Source: Pseudomonas linyingensis
Lineage (GTDB): Bacteria; Pseudomonadota; Gammaproteobacteria; Pseudomonadales; Pseudomonadaceae
NCBI RefSeq assembly: GCF_900109175.1
Contig: NZ_FNZE01000010.1
Span: 149,073-213,072 of the forward strand
Direction: 5' to 3'
Length of the DNA stretch: 64,000 nucleotides
Position numbers and translations under genes: made by a program. Under the pieces are notes generated by a model that was not told the origin of the DNA, made no database searches, and saw only the letters and a program-made list of their open reading frames with translations. Below are positions 9,244 through 17,389 of this stretch, piece by piece; positions within the stretch are counted from its first letter, which is position 1, and the number at the start of each line of letters is the position of its first letter.

Positions 9244-10821
9244 ATGAATTACAAATACAAGACACGCGGCTTGTCCCGCTTGCCGCATCATTTCAAACTC
9301 AGCCTGCTTGGCTGTGCCGTAAGTGCTCTGGCAATGCCCGCAGCCTATGCTGGCTCTTTCGAGTTTGGCGATGGTATCGAGGTCGATTACCTGACCACAT
9401 TGAACTACGGTCTCAATGTTCGTGCCGAGAAGCAGGCGCACGAACTGCTGAACAATATCAACGGCGATGATGGCAACCGCAACTTCGACCGTGGCAGCGC
9501 CTTCAATAATCGCGTCAGCCTGCTCGCCGAAATGGATATCCACAAAGGCGACTACGGCCTGATGGTGCGCGGCTCGACCTTCTACGACTTCGCCTACAAC
9601 AGCAAGAATGACAACGACTCACCGAATACCGTCAACAAACTCGGCGCTCATGACGAGTTCACCTCCGAGGCCGAGGATCGTGTAGGCACCCGCACCCGCC
9701 TGCTCGATACCTATGTGTATGGCGGCACCACCGTCGGCGATAGCGGGTTCCTCGACCTGCGTCTCGGCAACCAGGTGGTGGCTTGGGGCGAGAGCCTGTT
9801 CATCTCCGGTATTTCTGGGGTACAGGGCCCGGTCGATGCCACCAAGAGCAACATCCCCGGCACCGAGATCAAGGAAATCCTCCTCCCCGAGCTGCAGGCT
9901 TCCGGGCGCTTCTCGATCAACGACTGGACCCTGCTCGGCTACTACCAGTTCAAGAACCATCCGTACGAACTGTCGCCGGCGGGCGAGTACTTCTCCTACG
10001 CCGACATGATCGGCCCGGGCGGCCAGTACATCCGCTTCATGGAGGGCGACCTGGCGACGCTCGCGAATTTTGGTGCGGCCATTCCCCGTACCGAGACTGA
10101 AAACGCCCGCGACGGCGGCGAGTGGGGCGTCGGTGCGCGCTACAAGCTCACCCCCTACACCGAGGTGGGTGCCTACCGCCTGCGCTACCACGAGCGCACG
10201 CCGAGCCTGCTGCTCAACATCGACCCCGTCACCTTCTTCCCGACTTCCTACACCCTCAAGTACTTCGAGGATGTCGACCTGACCGGCGCGAGCCTCTCCA
10301 CCCGCCTTGGCGACTGGCAGGTGTCCAGCGAGGTCAGCTACAAGGATGGCCTGTCGTTGTTGACCAAGACCGGGGTGTCGCGCGGCCAGGCGACCCAGGC
10401 GCAGGTTTCGGCCTTGAAGACCTGGGGCGACAGCTGGATCGCTCCGCAGACCTCCTTCGCCGGCGAATTCGGCGCGGTGCACATCAACGACGTGGACGAC
10501 GGCGGTCTCGACAACCTCGCCAATGACCGCAATGCGCAGTTCGGCCAGTTCATGGTGACCCTGACCTACCCGAACGTGTTCAACGGCTGGGACCTCGATG
10601 TGCCCTTCAGCTACGGCCACGCCTTCAACCAGTCTTCCGTCAGCACCTTCGGCTTCGGCGGCGATGGCGATGCGCGCGCCAGCCTCGGTGCCAAGTTCAA
10701 ATACCTGAACAACTTCGAAGTGGGCGCCACCTATAACGCCTACCTGGGTTCGGCCGACCAGCTGGAGCGACCGCTGGCCGATCGTGACTTCGTGGCAATC
10801 AACTTCAAGTACAACCTGTAA
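9244..10821 (+). CDS. DUF1302-family outer-membrane-type protein
   Basis: 525 residues with a signal peptide ending MPAAYA-GSFEF (about residue 36). The mature part is rich in aromatic and alternating segments and ends in a Phe/Asn/Leu strand (INFKYNL), as expected of an outer-membrane beta-barrel. It resembles the second copy at 48867 throughout (GDDGNRNF, NDNDSPNTVNK, ADMIGPG). GAGGAG precedes the ATG. The DUF1329 gene follows after 17 bp. The family has no firmly established biochemical role. Genomic company suggests uptake of hydrophobic substrates across the outer membrane. Confidence 0.8.
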   Translation: MNYKYKTRGLSRLPHHFKLSLLGCAVSALAMPAAYAGSFEFGDGIEVDYLTTLNYGLNVRAEKQAHELLNNINGDDGNRNFDRGSAFNNRVSLLAEMDIHKGDYGLMVRGSTFYDFAYNSKNDNDSPNTVNKLGAHDEFTSEAEDRVGTRTRLLDTYVYGGTTVGDSGFLDLRLGNQVVAWGESLFISGISGVQGPVDATKSNIPGTEIKEILLPELQASGRFSINDWTLLGYYQFKNHPYELSPAGEYFSYADMIGPGGQYIRFMEGDLATLANFGAAIPRTETENARDGGEWGVGARYKLTPYTEVGAYRLRYHERTPSLLLNIDPVTFFPTSYTLKYFEDVDLTGASLSTRLGDWQVSSEVSYKDGLSLLTKTGVSRGQATQAQVSALKTWGDSWIAPQTSFAGEFGAVHINDVDDGGLDNLANDRNAQFGQFMVTLTYPNVFNGWDLDVPFSYGHAFNQSSVSTFGFGGDGDARASLGAKFKYLNNFEVGATYNAYLGSADQLERPLADRDFVAINFKYNL

Positions 10822-10838
10822 CAGCAGGAGAAACAGCG

Positions 10839-12239
10839 ATGAAGACGACTCTTTTCCGTGCCAGCCTGCTGAGTGCAGGCATTCTCTGCGCATTCAGCCA
10901 GACCGTATCGGCCAAGGTTTCCCCCGAGGAAGCCGCTCGCCTGGGCAAGGACCTGACCTGCTCCGGCGCCGAGAAGGCCGGCAACGCCGACGGGACCATT
11001 CCGGAGTTCTCCGGCAAGTGGCTGGGCGCCCCCGACCACATCAAGCACGAGGGCACCGGCAAGTTCTGGGAAAACCCCTACGCCAACGAAAAGCCGCTGT
11101 TCACCATCACCGCGCAGAACATGGAGCAGTACGCCGACAAGCTCAGCGACGGGCAGAAGGCGCTGTTCAAGAAGTATCCGGAAACCTTCAAGATGCCGGT
11201 GTACACCAGCCACCGCGACTTCCGCTTCCCGGACTGGGTCTGCGAGGCCTTCAAGAAGAACGCCACCACGGCCGAGCTGGTCGACGATGGCCTCGGCCTG
11301 AAGGGTTTCACCGGCTCCAACCCGTTCCCGATTCCGAAGACCGGCCTGGAACTGCTCTGGAATATCAACAACACCGGTCCGCAGCCCTACAAGACCGAGC
11401 TGACGACCCAGGATGTGGTGGTCTATCCGGACGGCAACCTGGCCTGGGGCAAGACCGAGTACAAGTTCCTCGGCGTGCGTTCCGAACCGGGGGTGATGCG
11501 CGACACCACCGACCGCACGCCGCCGTACGGTGGCATCCAGTCGATGGTCATCCAGAAGATCCACCTGCCGCTGCGCGACAAGGGCACGGTCTACTCCACG
11601 CGGGAAACCTTCAACTACAAGACCTCGCCGCGCGATGTCTACCTGTACAACCCCGGCACCCGCCGCGTGCGTCAGGCGCCGTCGTTCGGCTTCGACATGC
11701 CGCAGGGCGCCGGTGGCTTCCGTACCGTCGACGAGCACCACATGTTCAACGGCTCGCCGGAACGCTACGACTGGAAGATCGTCGGCAAGCGCGAGATCTA
11801 CATTCCCTGGAACGCCTTCAGCACTAACCAGGCCGACGTGAAGATCGAGGGCTTGATCAAGCACAAGGGCCACGTCAACACCGAGCCCATGCGCTTCGAG
11901 CTGCAGCGCGTCTGGGTGCTGGAAGCGACCCTCAAGCCCGGTTTCCGCCACCAGTACGCCAAGCGCGTGTTCTACATCCAGGAGGACACCTGGGGCGCGG
12001 CACTGTCCGACCAGTACGACGGCCGCGGCCAGCTGTGGCGCACCGTGCTGGGCAACTGGATGTGGGCTTACGAGTCGCAGACGCCCTACTGGGGCCTCGC
12101 CGCGCACCATGATCTGATCTCCGGCGCCTACCTGGTGGACAACATCGCCAACGAGACCGGCGCGCCGGTCCTGGAAACCACGGACAACTGGACGCCGGCC
12201 ATGTTCACCTCCGAGGCGGCGGCTCGCTGGGGGCGTTGA
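10839..12239 (+). CDS. DUF1329-family periplasmic protein
   Basis: 466 residues with a signal peptide cleaved near ...TVSA-KVSPEEA (residue 24) and no lipobox. DUF1329 proteins have a LolB/LppX-like lipid-binding fold, so a shuttle for hydrophobic ligands between the outer-membrane DUF1302 partner and the MMPL permease is plausible (inference). A close paralogue lies at 47378 (NADGxIPxFSGxWLG, ENMEQYA, FGFDMPxGxGGFRT, SPERYDWKxVGKRE). It ends 24 bp before a strong terminator. Confidence 0.8.
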   Translation: MKTTLFRASLLSAGILCAFSQTVSAKVSPEEAARLGKDLTCSGAEKAGNADGTIPEFSGKWLGAPDHIKHEGTGKFWENPYANEKPLFTITAQNMEQYADKLSDGQKALFKKYPETFKMPVYTSHRDFRFPDWVCEAFKKNATTAELVDDGLGLKGFTGSNPFPIPKTGLELLWNINNTGPQPYKTELTTQDVVVYPDGNLAWGKTEYKFLGVRSEPGVMRDTTDRTPPYGGIQSMVIQKIHLPLRDKGTVYSTRETFNYKTSPRDVYLYNPGTRRVRQAPSFGFDMPQGAGGFRTVDEHHMFNGSPERYDWKIVGKREIYIPWNAFSTNQADVKIEGLIKHKGHVNTEPMRFELQRVWVLEATLKPGFRHQYAKRVFYIQEDTWGAALSDQYDGRGQLWRTVLGNWMWAYESQTPYWGLAAHHDLISGAYLVDNIANETGAPVLETTDNWTPAMFTSEAAARWGR

Positions 12240-12263
12240 TCCGCTAGCAAGCGGTAGAAGCGG

Positions 12264-12295
12264 AGCCCTCCCCACGCTGTGGGGAGGGCTCTTTT
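12264..12295 (+). terminator. Rho-independent terminator after the envelope operon
   Basis: Stem AGCCCTCCCCAC with its exact complement, 3-base loop, then CTTTT. It closes the DUF1302-DUF1329 transcription unit. Confidence 0.85.
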
Positions 12296-12407
12296 CATTT
12301 CGGCAGGCGCAGGGCTGCGGAGGCAGAGGCCGCCCGAAGCCGCCTTTCCGTTACCATCCTGTCTCGACTCTCCACGACACCACCCGACGGCCAGGAACAG
12401 AAGCACC

Positions 12408-12899
12408 ATGAGCATTCCGACCTTTCGCACCGCCACCCCGGCGGACACCGACCGCTGCTACCAGATCGAGATCTCGGCCTACGAAGGCGATGAAGCGGCC
12501 ACCCGGGAAAAGATCGCCACGCGGATCGAACAATACCCGCAAGGCTTCCTGGTCATGGAGCTGGATGGCGAGGTGATCGGCTTCATCAACAGCGGCTGTG
12601 CGCACGACGTGGTCATGTCCGACGAGGCATTCAAGGAGCTGGTCGGCCACGATGCCGAGGCGCCGAACGCGGTCATCATGTCGGTGGTCATCGATCCCGC
12701 GCACCAGGGCAAGGGCTACTCCACGCTGATGATGCGTACCTTTGTCCGACGCATGCAGGCGCTAGGCAAGAAGACCATTCACCTGATGTGCAAGGAGCGC
12801 CACGTCGAGTTGTACAAGCGCATGGGCTACCGCTACGTGCAGCCATCCGCGTCCGACCATGGCGGCATGGCGTGGCACGAGATGGTCATGGACATTTGA
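12408..12899 (+). CDS. GNAT-family N-acetyltransferase
   Basis: 163 residues. The acetyl-CoA-binding motif A is seen in VIDPAHQGKGYSTLMMRTF (Q/R-x2-G-x-G/S), preceded by the beta-4 strand VIMSVV and followed by the LYKRMGYRY motif B. The ATG at 12408 opens the GNAT domain directly; the upstream in-frame extension reads through the preceding terminator. Substrate unknown. It lacks the regulon element and is probably a resident gene not tied to steroid use. Confidence 0.8.
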   Translation: MSIPTFRTATPADTDRCYQIEISAYEGDEAATREKIATRIEQYPQGFLVMELDGEVIGFINSGCAHDVVMSDEAFKELVGHDAEAPNAVIMSVVIDPAHQGKGYSTLMMRTFVRRMQALGKKTIHLMCKERHVELYKRMGYRYVQPSASDHGGMAWHEMVMDI

Positions 12900-13046
12900 A
12901 ACCGAGGGGGGGAAGGGGGCCGATGTATTTTCCCGAAGCGCGGCGGGGAAGACCGCTCCGAAGCAGGCATCCCGGATGGACGCATTCGCCTGACAAGGGC
13001 TCAGGAATGCGCCAGGGCTTCCCAGGGCTGCACAGCCAAGCGCGGG

Positions 13047-13526
13047 TTACCCCTTCAGCGCCGCTTCGATCGCCGCGATATCGATCTTGCGCATGGTCAT
13101 CATCGCGTCGAAGGCGCGCTTGGCCGCTGCGCGATCCGGGCTGGCAATCGCGGCCGTCAGAACGCGTGGCGTGATCTGCCACGACAGGCCCCACCTGTCC
13201 CGGCACCAGCCGCATTCGCTTTCCTGGCCACCGTTGCCGACAATCGCGTTCCACAAGCGGTCCGTCTCGGCCTGGTCGTCGGTCGCAACCTGGAACGAGA
13301 AGGCCTCGCTATGCCTGAACGCCGGCCCGCCGTTAAGCCCGAGGCAAGGGATGCCCATCACCGTGAACTCGACGGTCAGGACATCGCCCTGCTTACCCGC
13401 CGGATAGTCGCCAGGCGCACGAAGCACAGCACCCACCGCGCTGTCCGGGAAGGTCGCGGCATAGAAGGTCGCAGCCTCCAGCGCAGTGCTGTCATACCAG
13501 AGACATATCGTGTTCTTGCTGATCAT
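13047..13526 (-). CDS. VOC-family protein (PhnB/3-demethylubiquinone methyltransferase-like fold)
   Basis: 159 residues. Starts with ICLWYDSTALEAATFYAATFPDS, contains GIPCLGLNGGP and ends with a WGLSWQITP stretch, the layout of PhnB/YjdN-like vicinal-oxygen-chelate proteins. These are often annotated as 3-demethylubiquinone-9 methyltransferases without methyltransferase evidence. Catalytic role unknown. It has no regulon element and no tight spacing to neighbours. The 12900-13046 gap holds nothing recognisable. Confidence 0.75.
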   Translation of the reverse strand: MISKNTICLWYDSTALEAATFYAATFPDSAVGAVLRAPGDYPAGKQGDVLTVEFTVMGIPCLGLNGGPAFRHSEAFSFQVATDDQAETDRLWNAIVGNGGQESECGWCRDRWGLSWQITPRVLTAAIASPDRAAAKRAFDAMMTMRKIDIAAIEAALKG

Positions 13527-13642
13527 CTTGGCTCTCCACGATTGGGCTGAGACATGGAGTCTAGCCGCGCATTTGGCCTGTCGCGGGCTGACCCGTTGCG
13601 GACCTTCACTCCGGATTGCTCCGAGTGGGAGCGCAGCCAGTG

Positions 13643-13675
13643 ACGCTCTGCGTCACAGAGGCGGACGCAGAGCGT
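13643..13675 (-). terminator. Hairpin downstream of the monooxygenase/NTF2 operon
   Basis: A 12-bp stem (13643-13654 with 13664-13675) about 30 nt past the stop of the minus-strand gene at 13707. There is no strong T run. Confidence 0.4.
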
Positions 13676-13706
13676 GGGAGAGATCACAGTTGAGTTCGAG
13701 CCACGA

Positions 13707-14171
13707 TCAGGCTGCAGGGGTGTTTATTTCGTCGGGACCATCATTGAAATACGTGGTGTACTTTCTGAACGAGATCCTCCATTCGCCATCCTTCAGGGTC
13801 CAGGTGTCCAGATATTCCCCCCAAGTCCTCCACAGCTTGCCGGTGTAATCATTCTTCCCCTGATGTATCGCGTAGAAATTGCTTCGGGTTGTGGCGCTTT
13901 CTTCGTTGTACGCAAGCAACTGAACATTCATTATGTTGTGCTGCTTTTCGCCGCAATTCGACCCATCGCCAAGGTTAAGCTCTACGGAGCTGATGAATTG
14001 ATCCCTGCTGGTATGGCCGACAACCCCGTTGTATTCGCCAACAATGTGGGTGTCGAATACGTTTTCCAGCTCCTTGAGGTTCAAGGTGTCGATCGCCAAT
14101 CCGAATTGAAACAGCTTCCTGCTCAGGATGTAGTGAAGTTCCATTTCGGCTCGCTCACCGGTACTCATCAT
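13707..14171 (-). CDS. NTF2/SnoaL-like protein
   Basis: 154 residues with the cone-shaped NTF2 fold pattern: an N-terminal helix pair (FGLAIDTLNLKELENVFD), a mid-sheet HNIMNVQLLAYN and a C-terminal WTLKDGEWRISFRKYTTYF. The fold is shared by ketosteroid isomerases, steroid dehydratases and small cyclases. It is the last gene of a probable three-gene minus-strand operon with another NTF2 protein and a flavin monooxygenase. Its GC content looks clearly lower than its neighbours by eye, which suggests separate acquisition. Function not assigned. Confidence 0.7.
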   Translation of the reverse strand: MMSTGERAEMELHYILSRKLFQFGLAIDTLNLKELENVFDTHIVGEYNGVVGHTSRDQFISSVELNLGDGSNCGEKQHNIMNVQLLAYNEESATTRSNFYAIHQGKNDYTGKLWRTWGEYLDTWTLKDGEWRISFRKYTTYFNDGPDEINTPAA

Positions 14172-14240
14172 CTCGATCTCCGGAATCTTTCTCTGAACGC
14201 TACAGGTCGCGCAGAAATGGGCATGGTCACATCGCAGGTC

Positions 14241-14753
14241 TTACGCACGATTTTTCGGACCGAAATCCGTATCGACGTATACATCGAAGTTTTCCGTCGT
14301 TTGCCCGGTGATGGCCTTCTCCATCCGATGTTGCATGCGCCACTGGCCGTTGATGCGCCGATAGGTGACGTCATAGTAACCGGCAGCCTGGCGCTGCCCA
14401 TGGTAGTGACTGTTCGGGTTGAAAAGGCCGAGCCACTGGAAGTGCACCCGGCTGTATGCGGTGTCCCCGGCCAATTTGATCCGGGGCAGGTGCATGAAAT
14501 GCAGCCCCTTGTAGATGGCATCGATCTCGCGGCAGAAGGCCGCCAGCTCGCTGGTGCCGGTATGGACGAGCCGCGGCTGGCTGCCCACTCCGGCCATGTC
14601 GAACACGCCGTCATTGGTGAACACCGCCGCCCAGCCGTCAGCGTCGCCGGCATCCCAGCTCCGGGCGTATTCCGCCTCGAGGTCCATGATCGCCAATCGG
14701 GCTTCGGCATCCGCCAGCCTGGCTTCCAGTGACGCTAATTTGTTGTCGTTCAT
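14241..14753 (-). CDS. NTF2/SnoaL-like protein
   Basis: 170 residues. A coiled N-terminal stretch (LASLEARLADAEARLAIMDLEAEYARSWDAGDADGW) is followed by an NTF2 sheet with the typical RINGQWRMQHRMEKAI ending. The N-terminal helix plus D-AGDADGWAAVF matches SnoaL-like polyketide or steroid enzymes. It lies 96 bp downstream of the flavin monooxygenase and 69 bp upstream of another NTF2 gene. An isomerase, dehydratase or hydrolase step after monooxygenation is possible; nothing in the sequence fixes which. Confidence 0.7.
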   Translation of the reverse strand: MNDNKLASLEARLADAEARLAIMDLEAEYARSWDAGDADGWAAVFTNDGVFDMAGVGSQPRLVHTGTSELAAFCREIDAIYKGLHFMHLPRIKLAGDTAYSRVHFQWLGLFNPNSHYHGQRQAAGYYDVTYRRINGQWRMQHRMEKAITGQTTENFDVYVDTDFGPKNRA

Positions 14754-14849
14754 ATCCGGATCTCCATCTCTGTTTTTGTTTTAACCTCGCCGCTCCATAG
14801 GGGCGCGGCTCGGGGCGTCCAGCCTTGCCGGCCGGACACCCCTCGGCAT

Positions 14850-16319
14850 TCAGCGCAGGACGAAGGCGTCGAGTTGCGGCGCCGCCATCTCGTCCTTGAA
14901 GCGCTGCTGCGACCACGGCCAGGTGTTCGGGATACCCTCGGCGTCCAGGTACCAGCTGTTGCAGCCGGAGCCGAACACCGTCTTGCGCGCGGCTTCCTTG
15001 CGGGCCACGTTGTAGGCATCCAGCGCGGACTGCGCGGCACTGACTTCCTGGCACTGGCCACTGCGCACCAGCTCGATCAGTTGGGCGATGTAGCCCCACT
15101 GCAGTTCGGCGATGTCGATCAGCGAGAAGTTGCCGACCGGGCCGGTGGGGCCGTTGAGCATGAAGAAGTTGGGCAGCTCGGGGATGGAAACCGCCAGGTA
15201 GGCGGTCGGCCCCTTGGCCCAGGCCGTCTCGAGGGTGTGGCCGTCGCGGCCGATCACCTGCATCGGGCGCATGAACTGGTCGGCCTTGTAGCCGGTGGCC
15301 AGCACCAGCACGTCCAGCTCGTGCAGCTGGCCGTCGCGGGTGCGCACGCCGCCGGCTTCGACGCACTCGATGCCGTCGGTGACCAGCTCGGCATTCGGAT
15401 GCTGGATCGCCTGGTAGTAGTCGGGCGAGTAGATCAGGCGCTTGCAGGCGGCGCGGTAGGTGGGGCGCAGCTTCTCGCGCAATACCGGATCGCTGACGCT
15501 GTTCTCCAGGTTGTCGCGGGCGATGGCTTCGATTTCGAGGATTTCCGGCGAGTTGGCGTCGAGCACCGCATTGGTGAAGCGCTCGACGTTGGCCAGGTAG
15601 GTTTCTTCGTTCTGCATGCGCTTGAGCAGGGCGCGGTCGGTGCGGAAGGCGGCCTTCTGCTCCTCGCTGAACGCCAGGTTTTCCACCGGGAAGATCCACT
15701 GCGCGGTGCGCTGGAAGTGCTTGAGCTTGCCGGCGCGGGCGGCCAGCGCGGAGACGATCTGTACGCCGGTGGAACCGTTGCCGACGATGCCGATGCGCCG
15801 GCCATCCAGCGGGATGCCGTGGTCCCAGCGGGCGCTGTGCAGCAGGTCGCCCTGGAAGCTGTCCAGGCCGCGGATGTTCGGGTAGCTGGGGTGGTGGAGC
15901 ACGCCGGTGGCGGCGATGACGATGTCCGCGCTGTCGCGCAGGCCGCTCTTCATCTCCAGCTGCCAGCGGCCGTCGACGAATTCGCAGCGGACGATCTCCT
16001 CGTTGAAGCGGATCAGCTCGTCGACCCGATACTTCTTCACCGTGCGCTCGAAATACTCCTGGATTTCCGCGCCCGGTGGCAGGAAGCGGCTCCAGTCGGG
16101 GTTGGGCTCGAAGGAGTAGGTGTAGGCGTGCGAGGGCACGTCGCAGGTGAGGCCGGGGTAGGTGTTCTCGCGCCAGGTGCCGCCGATGCGCGAGGCCTTC
16201 TCGTAGATGGTCACGTCACCGAAGCCGGCCTCGCGCAACTTGATGCCGCTCAGAATGCCGGCCATGCCGGCGCCCATCACCACCACCCGCAGATCGGATC
16301 TTGCTGTTGTGCTGTTCAT
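14850..16319 (-). CDS. Flavin-containing monooxygenase, Baeyer-Villiger type
   Basis: 489 residues. The first Rossmann motif is GAGMAG at about 16-21. The class fingerprint F-x-G-x3-H-x3-W appears as FQGDLLHSARW, followed by the NADPH motif GNGSTG. This marks a type I Baeyer-Villiger monooxygenase, which inserts oxygen beside a ketone. In steroids it could act on the 17-ketone or a side-chain ketone (inference). The ATG at 16319 is preferred over the in-frame GTG at 16325 because AAGG lies 7 nt upstream of the ATG. A palindromic regulon element lies 72 nt upstream. Confidence 0.82.
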   Translation of the reverse strand: MNSTTARSDLRVVVMGAGMAGILSGIKLREAGFGDVTIYEKASRIGGTWRENTYPGLTCDVPSHAYTYSFEPNPDWSRFLPPGAEIQEYFERTVKKYRVDELIRFNEEIVRCEFVDGRWQLEMKSGLRDSADIVIAATGVLHHPSYPNIRGLDSFQGDLLHSARWDHGIPLDGRRIGIVGNGSTGVQIVSALAARAGKLKHFQRTAQWIFPVENLAFSEEQKAAFRTDRALLKRMQNEETYLANVERFTNAVLDANSPEILEIEAIARDNLENSVSDPVLREKLRPTYRAACKRLIYSPDYYQAIQHPNAELVTDGIECVEAGGVRTRDGQLHELDVLVLATGYKADQFMRPMQVIGRDGHTLETAWAKGPTAYLAVSIPELPNFFMLNGPTGPVGNFSLIDIAELQWGYIAQLIELVRSGQCQEVSAAQSALDAYNVARKEAARKTVFGSGCNSWYLDAEGIPNTWPWSQQRFKDEMAAPQLDAFVLR

Positions 16320-16391
16320 GGTCACACCTTTTTATTGTTGGGTGCGACCAATCTAGGGGGTTGTGGGTGGGCGAACATGACCGGTCCCGGC

Positions 16392-16409
16392 TAGTCCTGT
16401 CGGACGATA
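16392..16409 (+). promoter_or_regulatory. Regulon element between divergent genes (copy 7)
   Basis: TAGTCC-TGTC-GGACGATA. It lies between the monooxygenase (minus) and the SleB-like gene (plus). No convincing -10 sits at the usual 20-nt spacing in either direction, so the target is uncertain. Proximity favours the monooxygenase. Confidence 0.5.
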
Positions 16410-16625
16410 TCGGCCGGATACTCTGGGCCGGCCGAATCCCGCAGGAGCGGCGCCCTCGGCGTTTTTCAAGGTCGCGATATTATCGTGGAGGCGTTCGGAT
16501 TTCTCTTGGTGTGCGTGACCCCGTGTGGCCGGCTTGAACGACGTCTGGCGACTACAATCAGGTCAAGTCAGCGCTGCAACGTCACCGTTTCATTGTTCAA
16601 GACAGTTTCAGCAGAAGGGTGGACC

Positions 16626-17279
16626 ATGCGATTCATATGGGTAGCTGCCTGTTTCGCAATCATCCTTCTGTACTTGGCGATTGACCAGGAGCAGAAAAAG
16701 GGAGCAGCTGAAGACCAGGCGCAGGTTCTGGAGCAAAAACAGGAAACAGCTGAAGACAAGGCGCAGGTCCTGGAACAGAAAGCGGTAGAGAAGGGCAGCG
16801 AGATACCTGTGCCCAAGTCCGAGGCCATAAGCGCCTCCGAAGCACAGGCGGTCGATCCCGCAGGCGCAGCGCCTCTGGACGATGCAATCACCTGCCTTGC
16901 ACGCAGCATCTACTGGGAAATCAAAGGCGGGGCGGTTGTCGAGATGGAAGCCGTCGCCAACGTGGTCATGAACCGGCTGGGCCATGAAGGCTTTCCAGAC
17001 ACGGTGTGCGCGGTGGTCAAGCAAGGTTCTGAAAAGCCTGGCTGTCAGTTTTCGTGGTGGTGTGACGGGCGTGCGGATCAGGTAAAGGAAGACGACCGGT
17101 ATGCTCTTGCCAAGGAAGTCGCGCGAAAGGCACTCAACCAGCAGCTCAGGGACCGAACCCATGGCGCTCTATATTTTCACGACAGGACGGTGAAGCCTGC
17201 CTGGGCGAAGGAATACATCAAGACGGCCGAAACCCGGAATTTTCTTTTCTACAGGCCCCGTGGCGGGGCGGCGCGATAG
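16626..17279 (+). CDS. SleB-like cell-wall hydrolase, membrane-anchored
   Basis: 217 residues. One N-terminal membrane helix (about 3-19) is followed by a charged linker with a tandem repeat (AEDQAQVLEQK then AEDKAQVLEQK) and a C-terminal hydrolase_2/SleB domain. That domain has ARSIYWEIKGG (catalytic Glu), VMNRLGHEGFPDTVCAVV, CQFSWWCDG and HGALYFHD. It should cleave peptidoglycan in the periplasm. AGAAGGGTGG precedes the ATG. No obvious tie to steroid use. Confidence 0.78.
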   Translation: MRFIWVAACFAIILLYLAIDQEQKKGAAEDQAQVLEQKQETAEDKAQVLEQKAVEKGSEIPVPKSEAISASEAQAVDPAGAAPLDDAITCLARSIYWEIKGGAVVEMEAVANVVMNRLGHEGFPDTVCAVVKQGSEKPGCQFSWWCDGRADQVKEDDRYALAKEVARKALNQQLRDRTHGALYFHDRTVKPAWAKEYIKTAETRNFLFYRPRGGAAR

Positions 17280-17389
17280 GCAAACGTAGTGATCGAAGCC
17301 TTTGTCGAGCATCTCGGCCTGGCAGCCCAGGAGTTTGAGGCCATGCCTGCTGCTCGGCGACGAGCGCAGGCACCGTTCGACAGATCGGC

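Noticed and set aside
12900..13046. Possible small gene between the GNAT and VOC genes
   Set aside because: Open frames here are short, lack ribosome sites and show no recognisable motif.
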